The position numbers and the translations under genes are program-made. A DNA stretch of 64,000 bases. It comes from Haliclona indistincta (Eukaryota; Porifera; Demospongiae; Haplosclerida; Chalinidae). Shown piece after piece: positions 26,001 through 41,000 of the stretch. Below the pieces are notes generated by a model that did not search any database, was not told the origin of the DNA, and worked only from the letters and a program-made list of their open reading frames with translations. Positions within the stretch are counted from its first letter, which is position 1. The number at the start of each line of letters is the position of its first letter. Location: NCBI GenBank assembly GCA_964017065.1, contig OZ024785.1, positions 1,693,142 to 1,757,141 of the forward strand, read 5' to 3'.

Positions 26001-29000
26001 CAGTGAGGGAGGAGCTGGTTAGTGGTGATGGAAATACTGGAACAGTAGTAGATGAGAGAGTGGATTGGAGTTAGTTATTGGTGAAGAGGCATTCTGGAAA
26101 AAGCTGGTGGGTGCATGGTATGTCAAGACGGAGGTTAGCGGTAGTAGATGAAAGGGTGGAGCTTGCAAGGGCCGGGCTAGTAACCGGCGATAGAAGTCAC
26201 TGAGAGCGAGCTGCGCGATGGACGGTGGTTGTGGTGGTGGTAGTACGTAGTAGCTGGGATAAAAGCTATTGCTGTTGGAAGGAAGACTAGCCGTAACTTG
26301 TTGAGTCGTCTTGGACAAAAACGCAGCAGCTCTGGACACTCAAGTCAGCAAGCTAGAAAGCGTTCCACCGTAGCTTTTGCGTCAAAAGTGCTGTTGCTAC
26401 GCTATAAATAACTTAGATACCTCGTCCGCGGGTCATACATGATTTATAAACCCTCCGCGGTAAGTAACGACCTCGCTACGCTCGGTCGTCACAACAACCG
26501 CGTCGGGTTTATAAATCCCGTATGACCCTTGATTCGGTATCTAACTATTATATATAACATGCTTTTGTTATTATTTACAGTGTGTATATACATACACAGT
26601 AAAAAGCAGGTAAAAGCATCATGTATTATGTTGTGAAGGGTGTGGACTGGAGGCGTGGCTAGCATAATGCAAAGTAGCTGCTTCTGAGCCAGGCATGGCA
26701 GTTATTCTACTCACCAGCTTCTGCAGTAGATTCAGCTGCACTCGGCACTTGATTGTTGTTCTTCCGTCGAAAGAAGCTATCTAATCGTGGAGTTTTAGCA
26801 ACATCGAGTGCTTTTATGTGACGAGCACTGCGCTTGTGCTCTGAAACATGGTAGTCGCTTAATCCAGTGAGATCTTGGCCGCATTCACAGCGGTAGCGCG
26901 CGTCGCTTTCTGGCCTCTGCTGCTGCAGCAGTGTTCTGCATGATCGCGATCGATACTGCGCTGATGCACCCGTACCCGCACGATCGACAAGCTAGCTACG
27001 TACGCGATCGTCGTCTGTTCATGAATATTAATTAGCTTGGATTGTGAATATCGTTATTATGACATCTTATGATGTAGTGGGTGGGTGGGTATTGGGGCTA
27101 TGTAAAAAACCGGCCTGGGGTCGAAAATTTCCGCCACTGACACCCCCTGGCTGTAGCCTATGTAACTTTGCGGCGCATTCCAGATGGTATTTTAGGCTGT
27201 TAAGTGAGTAGAAAACTGGAGAGAGTTGCCCGCAAGCTAGAACAAGTCTATCAGGCATGACACGTGGACGTACAAGGCTATACCTTAGTCTTGATAAACA
27301 GGAAGGCACCTCGTGGAGCTACACGGATCATGCGCTTTGTGCAAACATTGTCCCACTTGATGCTCTTATGGTAGGCAAACCCAGGCTTGTGGGAGATGCA
27401 GACGCTCGATCAATGCAGTGAAGGCGAAGCCATGTTGGAAACAAAGACGTCATAACGATATCTCGGTGGGCGATAATACGTCATGACGCGTGCTTCTGCT
27501 CTGAGCGCTCATTAATTAAAAACGCTAGATACCAGGCTCTCAATTGCCACCCCCGCATTTGACCACCCACGTATAATTCAAATTTCCGCCAGAGAGCCTG
27601 AGTGCGAGGCTAATACAGTTACATGCAAACAATAATTCAGTCTTACTCACCCCCTGATATTGATTGTAGAGTAGACAGAGAAGGAGAAGAGAAGTAATCA
27701 AACACCGTAACATGCACACAATAATTCAGTTTTACTGACCTCCTGATGTTGACGATAGAGTAGACAGAGAATGAGAAAAGAAATAATCAAACACTGTAAC
27801 ATGCACACAATAATTCATATTACTCACCATCTGATGTCGTTGATAGAGTAAGCAGAGAAGGAAAAAAAGAAATAATCAAACACCGTAACACGCACACAAT
27901 AATTCAGTTTTACTTACTGCCTGATGTTGATGATAAAGTAGACAGAGAAAAAGAAAAGAATTAATCAAACACCGTAACATGCACACAATAATTCAGTAAT
28001 ACTCACTTTCTGATGTTGATGATAGAGTATACAGAGAATGAGAAAAGAAATAATCAAACACCGTAACATGCACACAATAATTCAGTTTTACTCACCGCCT
28101 GATGTTGATGATAGAGTATACAGAGAAGGAAAAAAGAAATAACCAAACACCGTAACATGCACACAATAATTCAGTATTACTCACCGCCTGATGTTGATGA
28201 TAGAGTAGACAGAGAAGGAAAAAGATATAATCAAACAACGTAACATGTTCACAAATTCAGTATTACTCACCGTCTGATGTTGATGTTAGAGTAGACAGAG
28301 AAGGAGAAAGAAGTAGTCAAACACACTAACTAGCCTCATACCCAGGCTTTCTGGTGGCAATTTTAATTAAACTATGATATGAATAATTCTCTTTGATGTA
28401 ATGAGGTATCCAAATTCGCATATTCACCTGTGCGTGGGCGGGTGTAAAAAACATGGCGCCACCACGCACTAGACAGCAAACTAAGTGCCGTTTATCATGC
28501 TATTTGTATGTTTTGCTGCATTTCGGGCAGCTTGCTGGTACAAGAGTGCTATTTTCTCTCCAAGTAAGTCGAAATCATAGTTTAAACCGGTTATAAACCT
28601 CGGTTTTCGGTGCATATGTGAATTTGGATTCCTCGGGCTTCGCCCTCGGTATCCAAATTCCCATATACACCTCTACCTCGGTTTATAACCTACATTTATA
28701 CGTGGGTGGTGAAATACGGGGGTGGTGATTGAGAGCCTGGTATCCAGTGTTCGCACATGCGCAGAATATTCTCGGAATTCAAAGAATCCGTATATTTTAG
28801 TTCACTATTGTGTTACTTTGCGTCACGTTTACGGGAAGACTGTTTCTGATCGTGCACTAAGGCTATGCTGTAGCCTATGTAACTTTGCGGCGCATTCCAG
28901 ATGGTATTTTAGGCTGTTAAGTGAGTAGACAACTGGAGAGAGTTGCCCGCAAGCAAGAACAAGTCCTATCAGGCATGACACGTGGACGTACAAGGCTATA

Positions 29001-32000
29001 CCTTAGTCTTGATAAACAGGAAGGCACCTCATGGAGCTACACGGCTCATACGCTTTGTGCAAACATTGTCCCACTTGATGCTCTTATGGTAGGCAAACCC
29101 AGGCTTGTGGGAGACGCAGACGCTCGATCAATGCAGTGAAGGCGAAGCCATGTTGTAAACAAAGACGTCATAATGATATCTCAGTGGGCGTTAATACGTC
29201 ATGACGCGTGCTTCTGCTCTGAGCGCTCATTAATTCAAAACACTAGATACCTGGCTCTCAATTGCCACCCCCGCATTTCACCACCCACATATAATTAAAA
29301 TACCTCCAGAGAGCCTGAGTACGAGGCTAATACAGTAACATGCAAACAATTATTCAGTCTTACTCACCCCCTGATGTTGATTGTAGAGTAGACAGAGAAG
29401 GAGAAGAGAAGTAATCAAACACCGTAACTTCAGTTTTACTCACCTCCTGATGTTGATGATAGAGTAGACAGAGAAGGAGAAAAGAAATAATCAAATACTG
29501 TAACATGCACACAATATTTCATATTACTCACCATCTGATGTCGTTGATAGAGTAAGCAGAGAAGGAAAAAAAGAAATAATCAAACACTGTAACATGCACA
29601 CAATAATTCAGTTTTACTTACCGTCTGATGTTGATAATAGAGAGACAGAGAAGGAGAAAAGAAATAATCAAATTCCGGAGCAAGTAAACAATAAAAGTAG
29701 GTTATACCTTAAGGCGACTATTGTTAGCGTGTACTTAATTTAGCGAATTTTAGCGATTTACCTATTTTCACTAAATTAAGTACCCGCCATGGGCTCACAG
29801 TACAAAGCAATACATGTCAATGGAGGAGATAAAATTCAGAATTTTTGCACAAGATTTTTCATGCTGTGTAGCAAACTGATTTTAGTCACTAGCACCTACT
29901 TGTAGCTGAACAACTTGCGGAGGCTGGAGCTCTTTATGAAGATTTGCTCCCATACTGAGGTATTTTACTAGGAGTTACGAATACGCATGAATGCCTCGCG
30001 CTGAGTTTATTAAGTAGTTATAATTGAGCTAAAAAAAATTTGGGGGTGGGCTCGACAGCAGACGGCCGGCCGTCGCGGCCAGCAGGTACAGATACAGACT
30101 TACAGCGAGCTAGCTTCCTGTTTTCGGCCTCGTGGACTCGTGTCAGACGACCTAAGAGTCAATGCCGGTTCCGTGTATTGTTAGTAGTACTGCTGATGGC
30201 GTGCCTTGCTTCTTTTGTGGCATTAGGCCGCTGCTCTCTGTTTTCTCTTCCCGAGCTGAGCTAGCCACTTGGCTCTGTCAGGAGTAGACTCTGGGATCTA
30301 ATCCGCCATGGTTTCAGCCCACCGTTAAGTTCTTATCTCATACTGACGCAACCGGGTCTAGCGATCCCTTGACCCCGCAGTATAATACGTAGTATGAGCC
30401 CTCGCCGTAACCCTGATTAGCATTCCTAAGCGTGACATCTAATATTACATACATACTATATTAACATTACCGAGAAAATGCACGACGCTCCAGTCCCCCG
30501 CACACCGTCGCGATTATTTGCCTCGCGCTAAGGCGCTCGGCAATGACTGTTAAAACGCGGGTCACTACACAAAAATTTCCGTTCATCAACGATAACTCGC
30601 GACACGAGGATAATAGCGAAAAAATGCTCGGTCTAGCCCTCGGTACCGTCCTTGGCTTGAAGCTTCTAGTTTCTTATAGACCTGCTACCACTACACGTCG
30701 AGAAATCTGGTGCGAAAAAATTGCTACATCGTTTCGGGGATCGCGTGCACTTCGCACTTAATAAATTTCGCTGAAAGTCGCTGGCAGAGCAGGGACGCAC
30801 ATCAACATGCTTCACAGCAAGTTTCGCTCTACATGGCCTTCTCCGTGAAAAGTTTCGGGCGAAAGAATTTGGCTCATTAATATTCATATCGAAAGGTTGC
30901 CCGCCACCTTAATCACTAAAGACCTAAATGCTAAAATTGATACCCGCTAAATTCATTATTTTCAAAAACGCTTAATTTTGTACCCGCCAATAATAGTCAC
31001 CTTAAGGTGACGGTTACCAGTTTGAGCTAATTAATATTCACAGAATATAACCGTCTGTAGCAGCAAAAAGAAGCATGCTATAACGTTGTGCAGACCATCA
31101 TTCAATGCGCCAAAGTCAGCTGTTCTCCAAAAGTAAAATAAGCAAGCAGCAGATCGAACGCGCCGTCGCCACAAAATCACGGCGAGTTTAGACGTTTTTG
31201 CCTGTAAGTCGTGCTATGTTTATCAGTAGCCGAGTAAACAGGTTCGGGCACTCGAGGAGGTACTGGAGCACTACTAGATACTACTTTCGCTAGCTGCCAT
31301 TGAGCCGTTTGAGAGAATTTTGGCACAAGAAATGTGTTTTTAGTCGCATTCGTTTTGCCCGCTACCAGACGGCGCGTTCGATCTGCTGCTTGCTTATTTT
31401 ACTTTTGGAGAACAGCTGACTTTGGCGCATCAAATGATGGTCTGCTCAACGTTATAGCATGCTTCCTTTTGCTGCTACGGACGGTTATATTCTGTGAATA
31501 TTAATTAGCTCAAACTGGTAACCGTCACCTTACGGTACACCAAGGTGGAGATAATTATGGGAATTTGGATACCGAGGGTGAGCAAGCGAATCCAAATTCA
31601 CATATTTACTGACAACGAGGCGTATAACCGGTTTAAACTATGTGTGAAGTCGTTAATGTAAATTAACTACAGCATGGCGTGAAGGGTTACCATGAGGACG
31701 GCGATCAAGACAGAATACTGCTATACTATACGTATATCCCTACTATAGCTTGCAATCAATCGCTTTGATCTGCCGCGCAGTACTGAACTGATGATCATGG
31801 AGTTTGAAAGCCTTGAAGAAGACTAGGTATACGAGGATGAGCTATTGTTAGCGACGTCGCAGGCGTACGAATACAAACGAGTGGACTAGGAACTGGTAGC
31901 ATCACAAGGGTACAACGATGAAGAAGAGAGCGAAAACAGTGAAGGTACGCTCTATGCAGAGCGAAGATTTTACCGTTGATCGCCTGCTAGAGGACAAGGG

Positions 32001-35000
32001 GTTCTAGAGAACAACAGGTTATGTCTTTTACAGGACCGGCACCGTTCCTCGAAAGCTGTGCAATTTATTTTATTAAAAAATTTCACTTGAACAAGAAAAG
32101 CAAGCGAACAAGATTGAGGTAAAACTAGTAGAGGAAGTACCATCCATTGGAGCCACTTTTCAAGTTTACCCAGAGAATGTGATTATTCAACAGGAAAAGA
32201 AGATGAAACTAGAAAAAACAGCCATCCAAGACAATCCTAACGTTCCACCTGCCACTTGTGAGAAGGAAATACTACTCCTGTGTTTAATTTTAGTTTGTGT
32301 CATGTTGTATTTCATAATCACAATCGGTACCTCATGACGTTCCTGCTTTTGATGTAAAGTATTATGCAATGTGACAGTATGCTATTCTAATGTGACAGTA
32401 TGCTAGCCTGAACAACAAATGTATACATAGCTCCGGCACGAACTCTCACCTCGTTCAGATTTCGATGTTACGCCCATTTCACTCTCATGTTTATTCTGAT
32501 TGGTTGGCAAAAGCTGTTTCAAGCTGCAATGACTACAGCAAACAATGCTGTATCAACAATCTGACTGCTGCTATCATTGTTTCTATAATCCAGGAAACTG
32601 TTAAACGTCGATTTTTCAAAAAGCGCGTTGCTTTTGCTGCCAGGTTGCAATGTGGTGCTTTTCGAAAATCGACGCCTGTTAGTTGAAAAGTGTCTAAAAA
32701 ATCCTGGATAGTAGAAACAATGATAGCAGCAGTCAGATTGTCAATACAGCATTGTTTGCCGTAGTCACAGCTTGATACAGCTTTTGCCAACAATCGGAAT
32801 AAACATGAGCTGAAATGGGCATAACATCGAAATCTGAACGAGGTGAGAGTTCATGCCGCAACTATGTATATGGGAATTTGAAAACCTCATTACATCAAAT
32901 GGAATTATTCATAACTTACTTTAATTCAGTTTTACTCACCTCCTAATGTTGATGATATAGTAGACAGAGAAGGAGAAAAGAAATAATCAAACACCGTAAC
33001 ATGCACACAATAATTTAGTATTACTCACATACTGATGTTGTTGATAGAGTAGACAGAGAAGGAGAAAAGAAATAATCAAACACAGTAACATGCACACAGT
33101 AATTCAGTTTTACTTACCGCCTGATGTTGATGATAGAGTAGACAGAGAAGGAGAAAAGAAATAATCAAACACTGTAACAAGCACACAATAATTTAGTATT
33201 ACTCACATACTGATGTTGTTGATAGAGTAGAAAGAGAAGGAGAAAAGAAATAATCAAACAGCGTAACATGCACACAATAATTCAGTTTTACTCACCATCT
33301 GATGTTGTTGATAGAGTAGACAGAGAAGGAAAAAAATTATAATAATAAAATACCGCAACATGCTCACAATAGAGAGATTAAGTTTTTATTACTTGTACGT
33401 GTAAAATGTAAAAGATCACGTGAGCACTACAATAAGTGGGCTGGGCTGGCTTACCGATATTTTACCCTAGATTTAGGAGACTACGTAACCGGGATTGGAA
33501 ACGGTGCATGTGCGTTGAAACACTCCGCGTCCGTTGCTAGGGTGGACTTGCAATATGGCTGTCAGCTGCGCAGCAACGGTAAAACGACAAATACATAAAG
33601 GAGACTCCTGCACACATTGTAGTGTTATGTTATTAGGGAGGCACGGTAGTGACTCCCTATGTAGGGTTGAACGGAAAAACTGGCTGTTCATAAGATCAAT
33701 ATTTTGTCACAAGCTGAATGCACGTCAGGTGTCAGTCAACAGCAACTAGCTGAACAAGCTATAGGCATCCACAGCAGCCACTGATGTAGGGATCTATGTA
33801 GGGATGAACGAGAAAATAAGATGGCGGCTACATACAATGTATTAGCGTTCAAACGCTGATATTACTCCTAGTGATGAATTTTATACGTCCAAAGACACTT
33901 AGATCTGCTTTCTGCCATTGCCCTATCTTACAGTAGCAAGGAGATTGCTCGAAATGGTCACTAAAGTGACGAACCTGGAAACGGTGAAAATCGACTTTCG
34001 TCATCTTCGTTTTCTACTTTCTTCTTCAACTCGCCTAGCGCCTTTACGCGAGCAGTGCCGAGACCAAAACACCCACGAACGGTTCCATACAAAACTTCAC
34101 TAAATGATAAAATTGCCTACACTATTTGGGAGAGATTTGGTGCCCTATGGCATTAAATCTTGCCAATAACACTTGTGGGATTGGTCACTAAGCAGCTACA
34201 CTAACTGTTTCCTCCACTATGTAGAGAGAAATTAGTGCTAGGTAGCACTAAATGTGTCCTACAATAATGAAGGGGTATTACAGTGGTGGTCACTAAATTT
34301 TCCCTACATTACTATAGGGGAGAAATAGTGAACACAGCATTAAATTTTTCGTAAAGTAATGTAGGGAAGAAATAGTGCAGCCCACACTAAATCTTGCCCA
34401 AGTGGTGTAGGGTATGAATAGTGAAGAGGGTATTAAATGTGAAACGTCCAAGGTGTAAACATGAACTATCTTCTTGGCAAAGCTCACAACATTAGCAAAG
34501 GGACACTGTAAAACATGGAATATGATTCTGGAAGACGCCCATAATTTGAGCGTCTACGTGCCATGGACTGGAATGGCACCATTTTTGCATAGTCTCGCAC
34601 TAGAAACTACTAAACCCTAAACCCAAGACCCTAAAAACCTTCGCCTAACTGCGCAAAGTCGGGAGGGGCGTCCTAAACTGGGCCTTCGGCCCTTGCTAAG
34701 CCTAAGGATCGTTGGGAGGGTCACCCTAAACAGGGCCTTCGGCCCTTGCTAAAGGATTGATCTCGTGAACAGTTGATCAGCTGAGAGTTGATCGTGCAAG
34801 AGTTGATCTCAAGTTGATGTGATTCCCATTATTTTGTACATAGATGCTCAAATTATTTACATTCCAGATCACATTCCATGTTTGTTGGGACGCTGTAAAA
34901 TGCGGAATAACGGAATAGCAGAATAACGGAATTGCGGAATAAAAGAACTAAACCCTAGACTCAAGACCCTAAAACCTTCGCCTAACAGCGCCCAGTATTC

Positions 35001-38000
35001 GCCTAACAGTGCCCTGTATGGACCTAACAGCGCCCAGTATGGACCTAACGGCGCCCAGTATTCACCTAACAGCGCCCAGTACTATAACCGGGCACGTTAG
35101 GCGAATACTGGGCGCTGTTAGGCGAATACTGGGCGCCGTTAGGTCCATACAGGGCACTGTTAGGCGAATACTGGGCGCTGTTAGGCGAAGGTTTTATGGT
35201 CTTGGGTTTAGTAGTAACAATTCTGTTATTCCGCAATTCCGTTATTCCGCTATTCTGTTATTCCGCATTTTACAGCGTCCCTCCCATGTTTTACAGTGTC
35301 CCATTAGTAAAATCAAAACTTAGTTGTCACTTAAGGTGCAACTTCAAAAATGCCACACAAAATAAATTTTGTTCCAACACTATTGGGTGATTAATTTTAG
35401 TGCCTACGGCACTAAATCACCAATTGTGCATTAAAAGTGTCCTAAATCACTTAGGGAAGCTTTAGTGCAACTGTGCATTAAATCTTCCCTAAAATACCTG
35501 GGAAAGATTCAGTGAACGGATATAGCGCAGCATCCCACAACTGTTATGGGAGAGAATTAGTGACTTGTGGCACTAAATCTCTCCTAAATACTGTAGGCGA
35601 GAAATCCCAAATAGTGAAATTTTATCCGGAGCCCCCACGAACAGTCGTGAAATTCTTCTAGCAGGTGCCTTTTGAACTTAAATTTTAGCGAAACGTCGAT
35701 ATAAATTTGACGAGTTCACGATCACGAACAGTTGTCAGCTAAGTGTTAGTCGCCATATTGTGATTACGCAATACACACGTGACCAACCACACGAATTCTA
35801 TAGAAGAGTATCGTGGTATGGAGAGCGCATATTGGCGTCTGGAGTCTTCGAAGAACAACTCACAGAGTAAGCTCGTGTAGTATCACCGTTCTGCTGCTCG
35901 CCAGATAGTATCACAGCCGTACAGAATTTTGTAAAACAAGTAATAAAAACATTTTAACCAAAATGCAAGAGATTTAGGGTTGGTACATTTATTGAAAAAG
36001 TATGGAAACAAGATTTTGAAATGAAAAGGATAGCAGTACAATAGCAATGTAATGATATCTCCCTATTAAATTAACCACAACTATCGAAAGCAGTTAATTT
36101 AGGGAGGTATCATTACACTGCTATTGTTACAATCCTTTTCATTTCAAAATCTTGTTTCCATACCATTGCCAGAAATGTAATACATTTTTCGGACATGTGC
36201 TGTTTACGTACGAAAACGAACCAGAAATCTACAAATTGTTTACTATGACTCTTGGAGAAGCTATTAAACTGCATTGGTGCTCTAAAACATCATCTGTTAC
36301 CACAGGTAGACGGTCAACATCGCATACCGGAAAAACGTATTGCTAGCAATGGTGGACGAAGAAACAAGTCATGGAACACACCTTTCAGCTTCCAGACGCC
36401 CCATAGCGTGTGAATCAACTACTCTACACTGCTAGAAGACATAAGGAGTTTGCAAACAACCTACTTCTTGATCGCTGAAGCAATACAGCCACGAAAGAAC
36501 TGTTTCTAGACCTGACCGTATTATGATTCTATCTAATTATCTGTAATATCACCTATTTTCATGCTAAAAATGGAACGCTCAAAATTTATCTACTGGAAAT
36601 AAAATATGCACCAGGCGAAGCTGTTTATAGCCTAGTACAAGAATCCCCGTCGAACTAGTGAAACCTTGTGCGATCTGTTTAGAAAAACGGTTTCGAAATT
36701 TTGAAATCCTCCATTTTGAACAACATTTTGTATTACGCCATTGAGAGAAACAGTGCAGAAATTGCATCGCGATTTGGAACGGTAAAACTACGTGCTGTTA
36801 TCTATGAATCACCGTCGAACTAAGGAATTATGTTGCTCGTTGGCTACTGCCGCGGCATTTTCTTGGTCCTCTCAATGCTCGCCATACATTTCCGGGCATT
36901 AATTTACGGAAAATATACGGTCAATTATTGTCCGAGTCTAATTATGTAGTAAACATGCAAGCAGACTGATGGCACCAGACTGAACAATATCACTTGTTAT
37001 CATAATACATTATCCATTGTATACTCTGTCACATTTAAGCCCTGGTGGCACATCTCCTCTCATGCTCAGTTCAGTTCTGTCTGTCCTATTTTTATTGCTG
37101 CTGCACAGAGGTTGATTCTCTGTCCACATACTCTGTCATATGCTGCGGTAGCTGGCGTTACTACACACGTATTCTGGCGACGAGGATGGCGGCGTATGGT
37201 TCCATTGGAGAGTTTGACCCTGAAAAGGAAGAATGGATTCCATACGTCGAGCGGTTGGACGAGTACTTCATCGCTAATGGTGTTGAAGACGTGACCAAGA
37301 AGAGGGCAATTCTTCTCAGCAGTTGTGGACACAGTACCTACCAAACTGCTCGCCGACTGTTCGCTCCAACCAAGCTCAATACCCAAACCTACGGAAAGGT
37401 TGTAGAACGTCTAACTGAACACTTCTCTCCAAAGCCGAAAGACATGGTGCAACGTTGCAGGTTCAACGCTAGAGTGCGGCAACCTGGAGAAAGTATCTCT
37501 ACCTTCTGTGCAGAGCTTCGCAGCCTTGCCGAGCATTGCAATTTCGAAGACGCCGCTCTAGAAAATATGCTAAGAGACAGACTGGTGTGCGGTATTTCAG
37601 ACAGAGCAATGCAGCAGAGACTGTTGAGTGAGCCTAACCTGACCTTCAAGAAGGCTTACGACCTCGCTGTGTTAATGGAATCAGTGAGGAAGGACACCAC
37701 GCTGTTGCAGTCAAAACAAGGTGCTGAAGTAAATTTTGTTCGTGGTGCTGATGCCGGTCAACACAAGTCTACGCCACGTGGTCCACCGCCAAAGTTAAAT
37801 CCATGCTACCTCACGACACAAGTCTTCTGCTTGCAAATTTAAAGAAGAGAACTGCCACTTCTGTGGTAAAAGAGGACACATTTCTCGTGTTTGTCGCAGT
37901 CGTCAGCGTCAGCAGCATCCTAAGTCTCGTCCGTCTGGAGCCAAGCCTGAACACGATGCGAAACATGTCGGCGTCAAGGACGCGGATACTTCCACGGTAC

Positions 38001-41000
38001 CGTCTGGTTCTACTGAGCAGCCTACTGATTCATCCGTTGTTGAGGATCCAGTCTACTGGACATTTCAGCTGTCGAAGCAGGGAACTGATCCACTATTGGT
38101 GACTCTCAGCGCTGACCAAGCAGACCTACAAATGGAGATCGACACAGGTGCTTCCGTCTCCGTTATCAGCGAGGAAACCTACCTGTCTGTTTGGCCTGAG
38201 GACCAACGCCCTGTTCTGCAGAAGTCTACTGCTCAGCTGCGTACCTACTCTGGAGAACTAATGCATGTCTGTGGTTCAATTACTGTTTGTGTTTCCTACA
38301 GACAACAGCAGAAGACACTACCTCTACTCGTGGTCAGAGGAGCTGGTCGACCCTTGTTTGGACGAGATTGGATGAAGGAGATAAAGTTAGACTGGAAACT
38401 GCTACAGTCGCTGCACTCTGTCAACAAGGTGGACGATCAGCTGCAATCACTCCTGGAGAACCATGCTGAAGTGTTCGGAGATGAGTTGGGGTCATTGAAA
38501 GATGTTAAAGTAACTTTGCAGATCTCTCCTGGTGCACAACCATGTTATCACAGACCACGTCCCATACCCTATGCTCTACGCTCAAGAGTGGAGAGTGAGC
38601 TGACTAGACTGGAGGAGGATGGAGTGATCGAACCTGTTGCTCACTTGGACTGGGCTGCGCCTATCGTGCCTGTCGTAAAGAGAGATGGGGCGATTCGAAT
38701 CTGTGGAGACTTCAAAGTCACTGTCAACAAAGTCGCAAAGAGAGATATGTACCCTCTTCCCAAAGTTGAAGACCTCCTGTCTACTCTCGCTGGAGGAAAG
38801 TCATTCTCAAAACTAGATCTGAGTCATGCCTATCAACAGCTCCACCTCTCTGAAGAATCCAAGCCGCTAGTGACTATCAACACTACCAAGGCCTCTATCA
38901 ATGCACTCGATTGCCATTTGGCGTCTCTGCAGCACCATCCATTTTCCAGCGCACAATGGAGAATTTGCTGAAAGGAATCCCCAATGTTGTAACCTATCTA
39001 GACGATATCCTAGTGACGGGGAAGACTGATGCTGAGCACCTCGAGAAACTACAGCAAGTGCTACAGAGATTGCAAGAGTCAGGAATGCGATTGAAGAGAT
39101 CTAAATGCAGCTTCATGCTACCCAAAGTGACCTATCTGTGTTATGTCATCTCATCAGAGGGTATTCACCCAGCACCTGAGAAAGTGAGGGCGATCAGAAA
39201 CGCTCCGATACCAACCAATCTATCTCAACTGAAGTCTTTCTTGGGTCTTCTCAATTTCTACGGTCGTTTTCTGCCCAATCAGTCCACCCTATTGGCTCCG
39301 CTGCATCGCCTACTTAGAAACAACACAAGATGGGAGTGGGGTTCTGAACAGCAGAGGGCATTTGAAGCAGCTAAATCCTCTATCTCCTCATCTTCCTTTC
39401 TAACTCACTTCAATCCTGACTTACCTCTCATTGTTTCTGCAGATGCTTCCTCATATGGAGTTGGAGCTGTTCTCACCCATCAGCTAAAGGACGGCACAGA
39501 ACAACCAGTTGCCTTCTCCTCTCGCACATTGTCCCCTTCAGAAAAGAACTATGCTCAGATAGGCAAGGAGGGACTGGCCATTATTTTTGCTGTTACGAAG
39601 TTCCGACAGTACCTCTTGGGACGTTCATTCGAACTGAAGACTGATCACAAGCCACTGACTGAACTGTTTGCACCTGATCGAGCAATATCTCAGATGTCGT
39701 CTGCTCGTATTCAGCGATGGAATCTGATCCTCAGCAGTTTGATTACACCATTCAGTACAAGAAGGGTTGTGAGAATGTAGAAGCTGATACTCTAAGTCGT
39801 TTGCCTTTGCCTGAATCTCCTATTGATGTTCCCCTTCCAGGTGAAACAGTGCTGCTACTTCAGAGTCTCCAGCAATCACCTATCACTGCTACTCAGATCA
39901 AGCTCTGGACTGACAAAGACCCTATCCTCTTACAAGTTCGAAATTTTGTGTCGAACGGTTGGCTGTATTCTGCATCAGAAGAGATCCAGCCGTATTTTCG
40001 TCGTCGGTCAGAGCTGACACTACTTGATGGTTGTCTCATGTGGGGCAGTCGTGTCATCATTCCTGCAGCTGGATGCTCAGCAACTCTTGATGAGCTACAC
40101 ATCGCTCACCCTGGGATTTCCCGGATGAAAGGATTGGCACGTAGCTACCTCTGGTGGCCTGGTGTTGACACTGATCTCGAAAACAAAGTCAAGTCATGTT
40201 CAGAATGTCAACTCCATCAAAATGCTCCTGCAAAAGCTCCCCTCCATCCATGGGAATGGCCTGAGAGACCATGGGCTCGATTACATATTGACTTTGCCGG
40301 ACCGTGTTTTGGAGACAAGATCTTCTTAGTCATTGTGGATGCTCACTCCAAGTGGTTAGAGATCATTGAGTCAAGACAAACAGCTGAATCTATACCATCC
40401 GCCACTTGCAGACACTGTTCTCAACTCATGGACTACCTAAGATTATTGTCTCTGATAATGGTCCAGCATTCCGTAGTGAGGAGTTCAAGGAATATTAATT
40501 TTGTCTTCCAATGGAATTCGACATATTCAGTCAGCGCCATATCACCCTGCATCTAATGGTCTGGCTGAACGAGCTGTCCAATCATTCAAGCGCTCCATGA
40601 AAAAAAACCACTGGTTCTCTCACTATCCAGCTGAATGAGTTTCTCTTCAGATATCGTATTACGCCTCACACAACCACGGGGAGAACTCCAGCTGAGCTAC
40701 TAATGGGGAGGAGACTTAGGTCCCGGTTATCCTTGTTGTTGCCCAATGCAGCGTCAAAGGTACACAAAGCACAGGAAGCTCAGAGAAAGGAACATTCTCC
40801 ATCTCTGATCCTGTGTTTGTCCGCAATTTCAACAACAAGACTCCTCTATGGTTGAGTGGACATATCACTGAAGAAAAAACTGGTCCTCTCTCGTACAAGG
40901 TTTCTCTGGATGATGGACGCATCATTAGACGTCATGTGGACCATATTCGCCACAGAAGTGCTACCAGAGAACCAGCAGGTGTTGACAACCAATTTGATCT

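Larger units (their letters stand above)
28331..29329. mobile_element. second TAGCCTC-family element, duplicated together with its array flanks
   Basis: It has the same ends as 25407-27612 and nearly the same flanks (ACACACTAAC, ATACAGTAAC; 8 of 10). The left junction (unit 28271 ACG) and the right junction (unit 29368 GGG) mirror the junctions of the first copy (25347 ACG and 27651 GGG), so the element and neighbouring units were copied as a block. About 1.2 kb of interior is missing, and a foreign piece with GGTATCCAAATTC motifs sits at about 28365-28690. Confidence 0.75.
29691..32930. mobile_element. composite of nested transposons inside one array intron
   Basis: At least three inverted-repeat structures are stacked here. 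One spans 29707-31008 (ends ACCTTAAGG-GACTATT). The second is 31005-31530 (GTGACGGTTACC, arms about 170 bp). The third is the hairpin at 32430-32870. Ends with GGAATTTGG/CCAAATTC motifs at 31560 and 32880 match pieces at 28400-28690. A decayed ORF with the run [14 protein letters not shown] lies near 31830-31960, interrupted by stops. The ORFs at 30040-30887 have no recognised domain. Confidence 0.65.

Noticed and set aside
26019..26339. Pro/Ser-rich minus-strand ORF
   Set aside because: Low complexity, no domain, inside a TIR element; not supported as a gene.
32465..32793. Similar proteins encoded on opposite strands
   Set aside because: They are the two arms of one hairpin read in each direction.
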